From the IMG/VR virus record IMGVR_UViG_3300034019_001883, positions 1 to 64,000 of that record: a DNA stretch of 64,000 bases. One strand, written 5' to 3'. The position numbers and the translations under genes were made by a program. Below the pieces are notes generated by a model. It saw only the letters and a program-made list of their open reading frames with translations, did not search any database and was not told the DNA's origin. Shown here piece after piece: positions 41,785 through 50,921 of this stretch; position 1 is the stretch's first letter, and the number at the start of each line of letters is the position of its first letter. Origin of the DNA: a virus.

Positions 41785-44700
41785 ATGGCTGACCAAGAAC
41801 ATAAGTTAGAGTACGTCCTAAACCTAGACCCGAGTGGCTTCATTGAAGGGGCAGAACGCGCCATCAATAAGCAACAGGACCTAGAACGCCATTTCAGCAC
41901 CGGTGCGCCCTCAGCGGCGGCAGCCTCAGCGGCAGGTGGTGGGGGTTCCTTTGAGCCATTGCCGCGCCCTACCACTGACACCGGTGGGGCATTGCCACCG
42001 CCCCCGCAGCCAACCACCGACAGGGGCACCCTAGGCGACTTCCAGCAACGAGTGCAAGCGGTACAGGCGATCGCGCCCAATGCGCCGGACGTGGCCAATA
42101 TGGCCGCCTCCCGCCTGCAAACCTCGATCCTCCATGCGTCGTTGAAGGACCCGGATAGCGCTAAGGACTACCAAGACCTAATCAACTCCCTGCGGGAACT
42201 ACGCAGTTCATTGCAGGAGGACGGCAAAAAAAAGGACGGCACTAACGACTTGCTTGGCTGGATGAAAAATCTAGCCATCATGCAAACCGCGACCAGCGTA
42301 GGCTCATCGGTAGCCGGTAATGCCATGCAGGGCAATATCGGCGCCGCCGCTGGTGGTGCTGTGGGGGCAGGTATCGGCGGGTTACTTGGCATGTTGGGCG
42401 GCCCTGCCGGGATGATGACCGGGCTAGGGATAGGTGCCTCCGTTGGTAGTGGCATCGGCGGCATGGTAGATCGCCTTGTTCGGGGTGCCGATCAATCCCT
42501 TGCCTACGAAACCCAGATTACAGACATTAACCAGCGCTTTGGCGTAGGCGGCGTTGGCAGGCTGCGTAATTTTGAACTAGGCACCCAGAACGGGTTTAGA
42601 GTAGAAGAAACCGCCGGGCTGATTGACCAGCTACGGGAAAACCGAGCTTTAAGCAACCCGGCCATGGCCGGACCCCTGGTTAATACCATCCAGGAGCTTA
42701 CCCGGGCGCTAGGGCTCAACGTAGAAGCCACCGCCAATATGGCTGGCGTCTACTCTCGCACCGGCGGCGAGAAGGGTGCTGAAGGCGTTCGTGGCTACCT
42801 ATCCGATGTGGTAGGTGGTGCCATCCGCGCCGGGTTCGAGTCCAACATTCAGCAGTACGCTGACATGATGGGTAGCGCCCGGATGCAAGCGGTGCAGCAG
42901 ACCGGCCAGGGGATGAGCGATCGCGCCTTTGGCTTGCTCCAGGACGTAATGGCAGGGCTAACCGGCGGCAATTCCCGCACATCTGCCCTGTTTAGGGATA
43001 ACGTGCAGATGGCTGGGGCGGGCTTACAGAGCTTCCTGTCCTACGGTGGCACCGCTGACCCCTATGGCACCTCAGCAGCCTACCTGAGGCTAGCAGGCGT
43101 CGATGAGGCGGCCCTAGACTCGCGGTTTAATTCACCTGAGCAGATGATGGCCAATGCGCAGCGGGTGCTGCGGATGACCACCAACCGGGTGCAGGGCATC
43201 TCCGGGATGGGTGCCGATGAATTTAGGGCAGCGGCGGCTAGTGATCCGAATTTCGTCCAGAACCTAATTGCTGGCAATTCAGGGCTACAGCGGCAAACCT
43301 CAGCCACCCTGCAGGGCATCCTAGGACGACAAGCGACCGCCCAGGACCTCCGTACCTTTGAAGAGCTGGCCAATATTAGCGCCGCCAATGGCGGACGGCT
43401 GCCGACCGGCCCGGGCGGTGATGGCGGACGGGTGGAGCAATTGCTAGCCCAGCTACAGGAAAGCCCAGGCGACCAAGCGCGGAAATTAGAGGCGGAGGCG
43501 CATAACCTGACCATCAAAGCGATGTCTAACCTCAATGAGGCGTCGCTGAAGATGAAGGAAACCCAGGTGGAGCTATTGAAGCAGCTCAATGGCTTGCCCC
43601 TTGAAGAGATTGGCAAAGGACTTACGGCAGCCATAGACGGGATACTTAAATTCATTCGTGAGGCAGGACCACAGATCGCCAACCTAGTTAAAGAAGGCAT
43701 ATCCGCCTTCCATAAACTCAGGGATACGATGAATGACTTTAGGAATAGCGCGATCGGTAAGCTGATCTTTGGGGGTGACACCAATTCAAGGGAAATCGGA
43801 GAACAGGTTGGCAGCGCCATCTCTAGCCCAGTAGGACGATCCGCAGCACTTTCTTTTGCCGCCGGATTGCCCGGACCTATTGGCTCTATAGCAACGGCGG
43901 CCAATATCGTTCGGACCGTGGAGGAGAACCCTGAAGCCGTAAGTGTTGAAAATGCGCAGCAAGGCGCTGAGTACATTCGGCGCCATGGACCCTTTGGCGA
44001 ACCCGCTAGGCGGATAATCCCTAGGGCTTTGAGAAGTGCTACAAACTACATTGGCGGACTGATTGATGGTGCTTTCAACGACACCCCCGGCAGCGTTACC
44101 GCTGGACCTGGCTATAACGTTTTTGCATTTGCCCCCGGGGATATTGTCTCCGCCCGCATGGGTGGCACCAGCGGCGGTGCATCATTGACCGACATCTTTC
44201 AGGTGCTTCGAGAGTCCAACCTGATGGACATCCAGGCGTACCAAACCGCCACCGAACAGCGCAAACTATTGCAGGACGTAACCAACGACATCCTGAAGAC
44301 CGACCTATTGATTCACGTCAACTCTGAAATCAACACCCAGCGGCAACTACCCAGCATCATCCAGATGATGCAAGCCTTCTTTCCCCAACTAATTTCAGCG
44401 GTGGACTCCGTACGGGAAGCATTGGTGTCAACGCTTAATTCAGTGATGGGTGGAGCAGGCGGTGGTGGTGGTGGGGCCAGTGGCGCTTTTGCTTCCGGGT
44501 TGTTCACTGGCCCTAGTCAATTTATCGGCGGCAGCACATCTAACCATATTGACAGCAAATTCAGAACAACCCTGTCCTGGGAGGAAATTGACGGTTATTT
44601 CATGCAAATGGCGCAAGCCTACACTGAGCAAGGGCGACGGATAGAATTTAGCAATGATGCTGTTTCTGGGCAGGTTTACGATCCAAGCGCTCCACAAGCT

Positions 44701-45708
44701 GAACGCATTCGGTTATTGCAACGCGCCGCCGCCGCTCATAGCCATAGTCAACATGAAGGCTGGTACAGCTTTGACTACTTCATCCCTATGGGTAATGATG
44801 CCCGCAGCACTGCGCCCGGAAGCAGCTCCGCCGGTGCTGAAATTTACCTGCCTACTGTGCCAGACGGGCGGGTAAATTATGGCACTACAGGGAATTATGG
44901 GAACTATGCCAATATCTACGACGAGAACGGCAACTTAATTATTAAAACCGGACATGGGGATAACCGCCGCGATCGCCCCCAAGGCAGGACGTTCCCCAGT
45001 CAGCCAGCGGCAGCGGCAGGTGGTGGCGGTGGTACTGCCAGCGCCGCAGACTTTATCAAGCAGTTCGAGGGCTTCCACCCAACACCCTATTGGGATCATC
45101 AGCAATATAGTTGGGGCTATGGCACCCGCGCCCCCGGCGCCCATGGCTCAATCACCCGCGAGCAAGCTGAAGCGGAACTACAGCGACATCTAGCAGGCGT
45201 CAACCGAACAATTGACGAACTTGTAACGGTGCCACTAAACGAAAACCAGCGCACCGCCCTACAGTCGTTTATTTACAATGTTGGCGGCGGGGAGGACGGG
45301 TTTGCCGGTTCTACCCTGCTACGCCGCCTGAACCGGGGCGACTACGCTGGAGCAGCCAATGAATTCAGGCGATGGAATAAAGCTGACGGCGAAGTTCTCC
45401 CGGGGCTTACCCGCCGGCGGCAGATGGAAGCTGACCTATTCAGGCGCCCTGTTAACCTACGGGCCAGCGCTGGCGATCCATCCAGGGAGCTAGTAGCATC
45501 CATGGGACGCGGCAACCAAACCAACAACCGCACCACTAACATCACCGTCAACATCGCTAGCGCCACCGACCCCGCTCGCACCCGGCAGGAGGTAACCAAC
45601 GCCATCCACGCCGCCCGACCCTACCTGGACGAATTTGAGCAAACCCGCCAAGGTAGCCGCGATCGCAACCCGCGCAATAGCGGCAACCTATCGCCGGTGT
45701 ATGGCTAA
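41785..45708 (+). CDS. Tape measure protein with C-terminal T4-type lysozyme domain
   Basis: 1307 residues. The body has glycine-rich hydrophobic segments (AAAGGAVGAGIGGLLGMLGG, residues ~190-225) and long helices typical of tape measures; the length would set the tail length. Residues ~1085-1225 are a GH24 muramidase: Glu1095 in KQFEGFHP, Asp1104 in YWDHQQ, SWGYGTRAPG with Ser1109 where Thr is usual, then NENQRTALQSFIYNVGGG and GLTRRRQMEADLF. The domain would cut peptidoglycan during DNA entry. A short disordered tail follows. Confidence 0.88.
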   Translation: MADQEHKLEYVLNLDPSGFIEGAERAINKQQDLERHFSTGAPSAAAASAAGGGGSFEPLPRPTTDTGGALPPPPQPTTDRGTLGDFQQRVQAVQAIAPNAPDVANMAASRLQTSILHASLKDPDSAKDYQDLINSLRELRSSLQEDGKKKDGTNDLLGWMKNLAIMQTATSVGSSVAGNAMQGNIGAAAGGAVGAGIGGLLGMLGGPAGMMTGLGIGASVGSGIGGMVDRLVRGADQSLAYETQITDINQRFGVGGVGRLRNFELGTQNGFRVEETAGLIDQLRENRALSNPAMAGPLVNTIQELTRALGLNVEATANMAGVYSRTGGEKGAEGVRGYLSDVVGGAIRAGFESNIQQYADMMGSARMQAVQQTGQGMSDRAFGLLQDVMAGLTGGNSRTSALFRDNVQMAGAGLQSFLSYGGTADPYGTSAAYLRLAGVDEAALDSRFNSPEQMMANAQRVLRMTTNRVQGISGMGADEFRAAAASDPNFVQNLIAGNSGLQRQTSATLQGILGRQATAQDLRTFEELANISAANGGRLPTGPGGDGGRVEQLLAQLQESPGDQARKLEAEAHNLTIKAMSNLNEASLKMKETQVELLKQLNGLPLEEIGKGLTAAIDGILKFIREAGPQIANLVKEGISAFHKLRDTMNDFRNSAIGKLIFGGDTNSREIGEQVGSAISSPVGRSAALSFAAGLPGPIGSIATAANIVRTVEENPEAVSVENAQQGAEYIRRHGPFGEPARRIIPRALRSATNYIGGLIDGAFNDTPGSVTAGPGYNVFAFAPGDIVSARMGGTSGGASLTDIFQVLRESNLMDIQAYQTATEQRKLLQDVTNDILKTDLLIHVNSEINTQRQLPSIIQMMQAFFPQLISAVDSVREALVSTLNSVMGGAGGGGGGASGAFASGLFTGPSQFIGGSTSNHIDSKFRTTLSWEEIDGYFMQMAQAYTEQGRRIEFSNDAVSGQVYDPSAPQAERIRLLQRAAAAHSHSQHEGWYSFDYFIPMGNDARSTAPGSSSAGAEIYLPTVPDGRVNYGTTGNYGNYANIYDENGNLIIKTGHGDNRRDRPQGRTFPSQPAAAAGGGGGTASAADFIKQFEGFHPTPYWDHQQYSWGYGTRAPGAHGSITREQAEAELQRHLAGVNRTIDELVTVPLNENQRTALQSFIYNVGGGEDGFAGSTLLRRLNRGDYAGAANEFRRWNKADGEVLPGLTRRRQMEADLFRRPVNLRASAGDPSRELVASMGRGNQTNNRTTNITVNIASATDPARTRQEVTNAIHAARPYLDEFEQTRQGSRDRNPRNSGNLSPVYG

Positions 45709-45751
45709 AGCAAATTTGCAACCCTATCGCCAATCTGCGCGAACCGATAGT

Positions 45752-45767
45752 ATCCTAGAACTAGGAT
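45752..45767. promoter_or_regulatory. Palindromic operator before the RHH gene
   Basis: ATCCTAG-AA-CTAGGAT, a perfect 7-bp inverted repeat 37 bases before the RHH start; ribbon-helix-helix dimers bind such sites and often repress themselves. Confidence 0.55.
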
Positions 45768-45804
45768 GGGCATCGTCTAATCAATAGTTCTTATAGTGTG
45801 TCCC

Positions 45805-45987
45805 ATGAAACAGCCTGTTTACGACAAATTCCCTTTTTACGCTTCGGCAACTACTCAGGTAGTGGCGGCTCGGCTTAGTGCTGAGCTATTCGAGCGGATG
45901 GAAATGGTGAGAAGGGATACCAACAAAACTAGAACCGATCTAATTGCTGAGGCGCTAGAGCGGTTCCTGCAGGAGCAGACAAATTAA
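45805..45987 (+). CDS. Ribbon-helix-helix DNA-binding protein
   Basis: 60 residues from the ATG at 45805. TQVVAARLSAELFERMEMVRRDTNKTRTDLIAEALERFLQEQ is a CopG/Arc-type fold: a strand followed by two helices. It has its own upstream palindrome and a terminator, so it is probably autoregulated. Located between tape measure and the methyltransferase, it may control late gene expression. A GTG at 45796 is an alternative start. Confidence 0.8.
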   Translation: MKQPVYDKFPFYASATTQVVAARLSAELFERMEMVRRDTNKTRTDLIAEALERFLQEQTN

Positions 45988-46015
45988 AACCCCCCAGCCA
46001 CGGGGCTAGGGGGTT
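45988..46015 (+). terminator. Probable terminator after RHH gene
   Basis: AACCCCC ... GGGGGTT stem closing on CAGCCACGGGGCTAG; a T-rich tail is weak on the plus strand and better on the minus strand. Confidence 0.5.
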
Positions 46016-46064
46016 GAGTGCGGGTGTCGGTACGAACGAAACCCTTATTAAAGGAATAAATGCT

Positions 46065-46892
46065 ATGTCCAACATTGTAGCATGCACTTTACCAAACGGG
46101 ATGCAGCAATTAGCCCTGTTCAATACCATTGACCTCAAGCCAATGGCGGACGATCGCATCCGGTTCTACCGTGGCGACGCGATCGCGGTCTTGAAGCAAC
46201 GGCTAGCGGCGGGCGATCGCTGGGACTACTGCCTAACCTCCCCTCCCTACTACGGCCAGATAGACTACGGCCACGAGGGGCAACACGGGCTAGAGGATAG
46301 CCTAGACGCCTACCTGGATACTCAGCAGCAGGTTTTTAGGCTGGTGTACCAGGGGCTAGCGGAGGGCGGGGTGTGCTGGATTGTGATAGGCGATACCAGC
46401 AACAACTACAGCCCGGTACGCGCCAAGGGGCAACGGCGACAGGCGGGAGACTGGCTCTACCGCCGCAGCCTGGAGGATGACTACCGCGAGAAAGAACCCT
46501 TACTGGTGCCTATCCGCCTGGCGGAGCGGCTACGGGCTGATGGCTGGGTAATGCGGAAGATCTTGATTTGGGATAAGGGGCAAAGCAGCCAGGTGGGCAA
46601 GGGTGACGCGCCACCGGAAACCCATGAATATGTCCTGATGATGGGCAAAAGCGGCAAGAATGGGCGACCGATGTTGAATACCAAACCACTGCGATCGTCG
46701 GTGTTGGTGCATCGTCCCTGTGGCCATTCTAGCCACCCCTGCCCATTCCCTGACTCGTTAGTCCACGAACTATTGTCTAGCGCCACAGTGGCCGGGGCGA
46801 CGGTGCTAGACCCTTACTTTGGCACCGGCACCACCGGACGGGTAGCGTCCCTGCTTGGCATGAAGTCTATCGGCATTGACCTAGGAGCATAA
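46065..46892 (+). CDS. DNA methyltransferase (beta class, N4-C or N6-A) with Q-L-A-L-F
   Basis: 275 residues from the ATG at 46065 (AAAGGAA upstream). Motif order is beta-class: catalytic SPPYYGQ near residue 63 first, AdoMet motif FGTGTT (LDPYFGTGTTGRVA) at the C-terminus. It is a type II N4-cytosine or N6-adenine enzyme; the site is unknown. The N-terminus contains NGMQQLALFNT (Q-L-A-L-F at 15-19), matching the clamp-binding motif, outside the catalytic core. This makes a second DNA methylase besides that at 8688. Confidence 0.85.
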   Translation: MSNIVACTLPNGMQQLALFNTIDLKPMADDRIRFYRGDAIAVLKQRLAAGDRWDYCLTSPPYYGQIDYGHEGQHGLEDSLDAYLDTQQQVFRLVYQGLAEGGVCWIVIGDTSNNYSPVRAKGQRRQAGDWLYRRSLEDDYREKEPLLVPIRLAERLRADGWVMRKILIWDKGQSSQVGKGDAPPETHEYVLMMGKSGKNGRPMLNTKPLRSSVLVHRPCGHSSHPCPFPDSLVHELLSSATVAGATVLDPYFGTGTTGRVASLLGMKSIGIDLGA

Positions 46893-47636
46893 ATGCTAGT
46901 CCTTGAAATTACTGAGAACACGGTCCTAAAGCCAGGGCCGGAGCAAGCGATCGCCTACGATAAGGCAGCGACAGTGAATGTCGGCAAAGGGCGATCGTTC
47001 CCGCTGTTGGCTTATCAGCTATTGCACGGCCATGTGCATTTCACCATCGACCCAAAGCGGTTTGACCTGGTGAGTTTGCACCCGAGCGGGAGAAATACTT
47101 GGTGGGCATTCGCGGGACACGCTAGCGATCCATCAGGGTTTGGCTCGGGCAATGACCCCAAAGATGAACCCCCAACCCGCCGGGATGGCCATCGGATTAT
47201 TCTGCCAGGGTTTGAGAACGACTACGCCAGCACTCAGTCAATCTCGACCAAGGCACCCAGCTTTACCTGGGGTGAAGCGCTCCATGTGCGCCCTGACGGC
47301 AGCTACCGGCACCCTGAAAATGCCTCCGTGGTGTACGGCATCATTCGGGTGGCGGAGGTGATGCAGGACATTCGGGAGCGGTTTAAGCGGCCCATCAAGA
47401 TCAATTCCTGGTATCGGAACCCGGCTACTAATGCCCGCGTGGGGGGCGCTCGTTTTTCTACCCACATGAAGGGCCATGCGGTGGACTTTAATATCCCTGG
47501 GCTGTCCCTGGTGGACGTTTATAACGAGCTGGACCATTGGTGGGGCGGCCAGGGCGGGCTTGCCCGGGGTAATGGGTTTATTCATATCGACTGCCGTGGC
47601 AGCCGTGCCCGGTGGGACTATCCTGGGGTTAGGTAG
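46893..47636 (+). CDS. M15-type peptidase (endolysin or tail lysin)
   Basis: 247 residues. The N-terminal ~110 residues are an unassigned beta-rich domain. The C-terminal domain has KINSWYRNPATNARVGG, FSTHMKGHAVDFNIPG and GFIHIDCR: zinc ligands His, Asp and His of M15 / DUF882 peptidases that cut peptidoglycan stem peptides. There is no signal peptide. In this late region it may serve lysis or be a tail enzyme. It begins one base after the methyltransferase stop. Confidence 0.85.
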   Translation: MLVLEITENTVLKPGPEQAIAYDKAATVNVGKGRSFPLLAYQLLHGHVHFTIDPKRFDLVSLHPSGRNTWWAFAGHASDPSGFGSGNDPKDEPPTRRDGHRIILPGFENDYASTQSISTKAPSFTWGEALHVRPDGSYRHPENASVVYGIIRVAEVMQDIRERFKRPIKINSWYRNPATNARVGGARFSTHMKGHAVDFNIPGLSLVDVYNELDHWWGGQGGLARGNGFIHIDCRGSRARWDYPGVR

Positions 47637-47638
47637 CT

Positions 47639-47840
47639 ATGAAAATTTATACCCTTGCCGGGGTGCCCTACATCCCAGTGGTGACCGCTGGGGGCATTGT
47701 CCTAAGGAAAGCGGGACGACGGCACCAAGTGTCGCCAGGGCAGTTAGAGTTATTTGACACCCAACACCAGCAGGGCGAAACCCGCACCAACCAAGCGGGC
47801 CACCAGGAGGTGCTGCAAGAGGGGCGGTGGCACCTCGCTA
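47639..47840 (+). repeat. Tag-encoding paralogous segment (with 55339-55536)
   Basis: The first ~200 bases match 55339-55536 closely, with one short indel; the rest of the two genes is unrelated apart from a short shared module. A recent duplication or gene conversion is likely. Confidence 0.8.
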
Positions 47841-48442
47841 ACAGGACTGGACAGCCACAGCAGCAGCCAACAAAGAATCCTGCCACAATGCGATGGCACG
47901 TTACAGCGGCAGGAGATTTAATCCGGGAGAAAGGCTTTCAAGTTGGGCTTGGCGGTGGAGCGGGCGGTCCTCTGTCCGGCAAAGGCATTTCAGTTTGGAA
48001 AGACAAACAAAAGGCAGATCAATTTCACAAGCAAATGCAAGAACTTGAAGACATAAGGTCTTCGGGTGATCCATTAAAAGCGGCAGAAGCTGCCACCAAC
48101 CAGCCAATTAGCTTAACTGACGGTATGGCAGGGCTGTGGGCTGGAAAGTTAGGACGCGCACTAGACTCCCGAGAACGTGCAATCATTCATGCTCAGTCGC
48201 TACTCAGCCCATACATACCGCCTGACTCGTTCTTTGGAGATGGGCCAAGGAGAAAATTTGAAAATCTCGCCGTCCATGTTTCCTCTGAGTCGCAAGAAAA
48301 TAGCGATGGATGGGTTAATGATGACGAAGAATTGCATAGTCCTGAAAAGGTAAAGCTGGCACAACCGCAGCAGCCAACGCTCACCATAGAAGGACTCCAT
48401 GCTCTACGCCAACAAGTTGCCCAGGAGTTAGCTAGTGGATAA
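47639..48442 (+). CDS. Tagged protein with possible ADP-ribosyltransferase-like domain
   Basis: 267 residues. Residues 1-26 (YTLAGVPY...GIVLRKAG), Q-L-E-L-F at 35-39 and NQAGHQEVLQEGRWHLA are nearly the same as in the gene at 55339. The body starts MRWHVTAAGDLIREKGFQVG, then LGGGAGGPLSGKGISVWKD, an order that recalls ART folds (His-x-Thr strand, then a Gly-rich turn), but no catalytic Glu could be fixed, so this is tentative. The end (LTIEGLHALRQQVAQE) matches a segment directly after the tag in the 55339 product. Confidence 0.55.
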   Translation: MKIYTLAGVPYIPVVTAGGIVLRKAGRRHQVSPGQLELFDTQHQQGETRTNQAGHQEVLQEGRWHLANRTGQPQQQPTKNPATMRWHVTAAGDLIREKGFQVGLGGGAGGPLSGKGISVWKDKQKADQFHKQMQELEDIRSSGDPLKAAEAATNQPISLTDGMAGLWAGKLGRALDSRERAIIHAQSLLSPYIPPDSFFGDGPRRKFENLAVHVSSESQENSDGWVNDDEELHSPEKVKLAQPQQPTLTIEGLHALRQQVAQELASG

Positions 48443-48692
48443 ATCCCACATCGATCGCGCCTGTCAGTGGTACATGGACAACCGCGACCTCATCCGCACC
48501 ATGCTACCGCTGGAGTTGCGTCATCCCAATGGCCAAAGCCTTAGCCTATACCCGGCCAATTGGGATATTACCTACTGGGTAACCCGTTGGCAGGAGAACC
48601 GGCTAGCTACCAGCGACGCGGAGCAACTTATCTGCGGCCAGTTGCGACCCTTGTTTGAGGTGGTGCGCGATCGACGGGTGAGCCATGGCTGA
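48435..48692 (+). CDS. Small unknown protein (85 aa)
   Basis: GTG start overlapping the end of the tagged gene. YMDNRDLIRTMLPLELRHPNG and WDITYWVTRWQENR suggest a helical protein with Trp pairs. It could be an accessory or antidote of the tagged partner, given the tight coupling. Unrecognised. Confidence 0.5.
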   Translation: MDKSHIDRACQWYMDNRDLIRTMLPLELRHPNGQSLSLYPANWDITYWVTRWQENRLATSDAEQLICGQLRPLFEVVRDRRVSHG

Positions 48693-48700
48693 CAAAGCAA

Positions 48701-48728
48701 AACCCCAGCCATGGGGCCGGGGTGGTGG
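48701..48728 (-). terminator. Terminator of a minus-strand moron (copy 2)
   Basis: Identical to 13910-13937 over 28 bases; TTTTGC follows on the minus strand. Confidence 0.75.
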
Positions 48729-48743
48729 CGGAGTGATAAGCGG

Positions 48744-49088
48744 CTATTCGACTGGGCAGTAATGAAGGTTTCCGCCCGTGCCTTCCCTGACCTTAACCTG
48801 GGCCTCTTCATATTCGTCTGCCGTAAACCAGACTTCTTCAAGAACCTCCTGGCCATCGACCAAAAGATACTTTCGCCTACCCGTCCCATAACCTGCTAGA
48901 ACTTCTTGCCGACTACGGGATCGAAAACGGGCTTCAAGCATTACGGCGGCCACATCGGCTATCGCAAGCACATACTCAAGAGCTTTTCGGTCGTCAGCCT
49001 GCGCATTAGCGTCGAAAACATTAGGATTGGCCAGCAAAGCTGCCATAAATTGAGCAACGGTGTCTCTATTGCGTGTGTGATAACCCAT
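48744..49088 (-). CDS. Moron-type small protein C (114 aa)
   Basis: Minus strand, ATG at 49088 with GAGGAAG upstream. Helical N-terminal half (TVAQFMAALLANPNVFDANA, ALEYVLAIADVAAVML) and a mixed C-terminal half (KYLLVDGQEVLEEVWFTADEYEE). Not recognised. Own promoter and a terminator identical to that of moron A. Confidence 0.65.
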   Translation of the reverse strand: MGYHTRNRDTVAQFMAALLANPNVFDANAQADDRKALEYVLAIADVAAVMLEARFRSRSRQEVLAGYGTGRRKYLLVDGQEVLEEVWFTADEYEEAQVKVREGTGGNLHYCPVE

Positions 49089-49122
49089 AATCTTGCTTCC
49101 TCAACGTGACTTAACACTCATC

Positions 49123-49151
49123 AATTTATCAACACTTATAGATACTGTCAA
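49123..49151 (-). promoter_or_regulatory. Sigma-70 promoter of moron C
   Basis: Minus strand: TTGACA (49146-49151), 17 bases, TAAATT (49123-49128). The AAGTGTTGA element found at the -35 of the other two morons lies here just before the -10. Confidence 0.7.
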
Positions 49152-49190
49152 GCATATTTACAACCATAGAGCAATTTTGCAACACCAATT

Positions 49191-50921
49191 ATGGTTAGAA
49201 CCGTTGGCATTTACAATCCCGCTGGTATGGGTGTCACCTCTGGCCATGAGTCCACGGTGCGTTTTGACCTGCGGATTATGACCCGCACCGGGGAGACCGT
49301 GGTGGACTTTGGCGAGTTTAAGGACTTGCTCAGCTACAACGACACCCTGAGCGTCGAAAGCCCTGCCGGTAGCTGGAACTTGAAAATGAGGGCACGGCTC
49401 GACAATGAAACGCTACTAAAGCGCATCCACCCGGGCATGGTGGTTGAAATCTATGCCTCCCGCAATCAAAACCCGCTGACCAACGTAGAAGCATTTGTCC
49501 CCCAGGACCCGGCTACTAACCCGGTAGTATTTCAAACCGCTGATGGCAGTGGCTCTAACTTGAGTGATGCCTACGCGCCTGCCAATGGCCAACCTAAGCC
49601 ACCCCCTGAGCCCGACTGGGAAGATTACCTAGACAAGGCACCCTACTTACTGATGCGGGGCATTACTAGCGCCTACGGACGGTCCTCAGCGGTGATGGGG
49701 GGCGGTGGGGCGGAGACTACCCTGACCCTATCGGGTGAGTCTTACGGTGCTATCTACCGCAATGCCCAAGTACTCACCGACACCAACGCGCCCACCTCCC
49801 TAGGGCGATCGCTGGAGGTACGGTTCCAGACCGTTGACGTCAATACCGTCGTGCCTATCTACTACGGCATCCTGCGCCACTGGGTAGAACAATTCTGGTT
49901 TGACCCAAGCGACGGGCAAGGCGAAACCGGCTGGGAGGCTAGAACCCGACCAATCCCGATCCCGCCGGACGTATTCGCCAGGATTGCCAATGAGGGAAGC
50001 GCCTGGAGTGCGCTTCAATACCTAACCGTCAATGGCATCTTTCAAATGTTTGTGGACCATACCGGCGCGATCGTGTGGGAAAAGCTACCTTACTCCGGCA
50101 AGTGTCAGACGGTGCTGGATTCGGAATACCTGAAATGGAGCGATCGCCCGCTACGCAACTGGGAAGACCTACCCTTTGTCCAGTGTCCATCGTCTAGCAT
50201 CATCGCCTGGGCGGACAGGCTATCCTGCGATCGCATTGCTAACTATGTTCGTTGTACCCTCCAGGGGCAGATGGGCGCCTCCGCCGGTGATACCGCCATG
50301 GATGCAGGCCAGTGCTACAACATGGGCAGCATCAAGCAGTATGGCGGGCCGCGCAAGATGGAAATTGCCATCCCCGCCAGGCTTGCCAATAGCGGTAACA
50401 AAGATATTGACATAGAGCGAGACGGACGGGCTAGCACGTTTATGGACCTGATCGCCCTCGAAGTCATCCGCTGGTACGATCGCCCGGTGCAGCGTTGCAC
50501 CCTATCGGTACGGGGTGAGCCGGGCTGGCGCATTAATACCTGTGTGGAGGTGACAGAGAACTGGCATAACCCCGAGGCGGTGCCAGGACAGTACTTAATC
50601 CTTAGCCGTAGCCATAGCATCGAGCTAGCTACTGGCAGCTGGACAACTCAACTAGAATGTATCCGCGATCGGCGCAATCGTTACCTGGGCGCCGGGCTAA
50701 CCGAAGACCGGGACCAGCTAGGCGGCGAGGGGGAGGTAAACCCAGAACGCGCCTCCGGGCCAGTATCGACCGATGAGGAGCTAGAGGACTTTATCAGCCC
50801 CATCGAGCCTGACTTTTACTACTGGTATAACCGCAAGGGCAACAAGATGGAAGCGATCGGCGGGGCGGAAGAGTATAACGCGCTGATTCAGGAGTATTTG
50901 CCGGAAGAATGCAAGAGCTAA
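49191..50921 (+). CDS. Baseplate hub protein (gp27/gpD-like)
   Basis: 576 residues. FGEFKDLLSYNDTLSVESPAGSWNLKMRA...RIHPGMVVEIYAS and the later GYNxxxxxx-free beta domains with RCTLSVRGEPGWRINTCVEV...PGQYLILSRSHSIELATGSWTTQLEC are typical of hub proteins that hold the spike. It is followed by a spike gene. Overlaps the next start by 13 bases. Confidence 0.7.
   Translation: MVRTVGIYNPAGMGVTSGHESTVRFDLRIMTRTGETVVDFGEFKDLLSYNDTLSVESPAGSWNLKMRARLDNETLLKRIHPGMVVEIYASRNQNPLTNVEAFVPQDPATNPVVFQTADGSGSNLSDAYAPANGQPKPPPEPDWEDYLDKAPYLLMRGITSAYGRSSAVMGGGGAETTLTLSGESYGAIYRNAQVLTDTNAPTSLGRSLEVRFQTVDVNTVVPIYYGILRHWVEQFWFDPSDGQGETGWEARTRPIPIPPDVFARIANEGSAWSALQYLTVNGIFQMFVDHTGAIVWEKLPYSGKCQTVLDSEYLKWSDRPLRNWEDLPFVQCPSSSIIAWADRLSCDRIANYVRCTLQGQMGASAGDTAMDAGQCYNMGSIKQYGGPRKMEIAIPARLANSGNKDIDIERDGRASTFMDLIALEVIRWYDRPVQRCTLSVRGEPGWRINTCVEVTENWHNPEAVPGQYLILSRSHSIELATGSWTTQLECIRDRRNRYLGAGLTEDRDQLGGEGEVNPERASGPVSTDEELEDFISPIEPDFYYWYNRKGNKMEAIGGAEEYNALIQEYLPEECKS

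Noticed and set aside
43080-43976. Long open frame antisense to the tape measure gene
   Set aside because: It mirrors the repetitive codon use of the tape measure gene and encodes a Ser/Pro/Arg-rich shadow protein.
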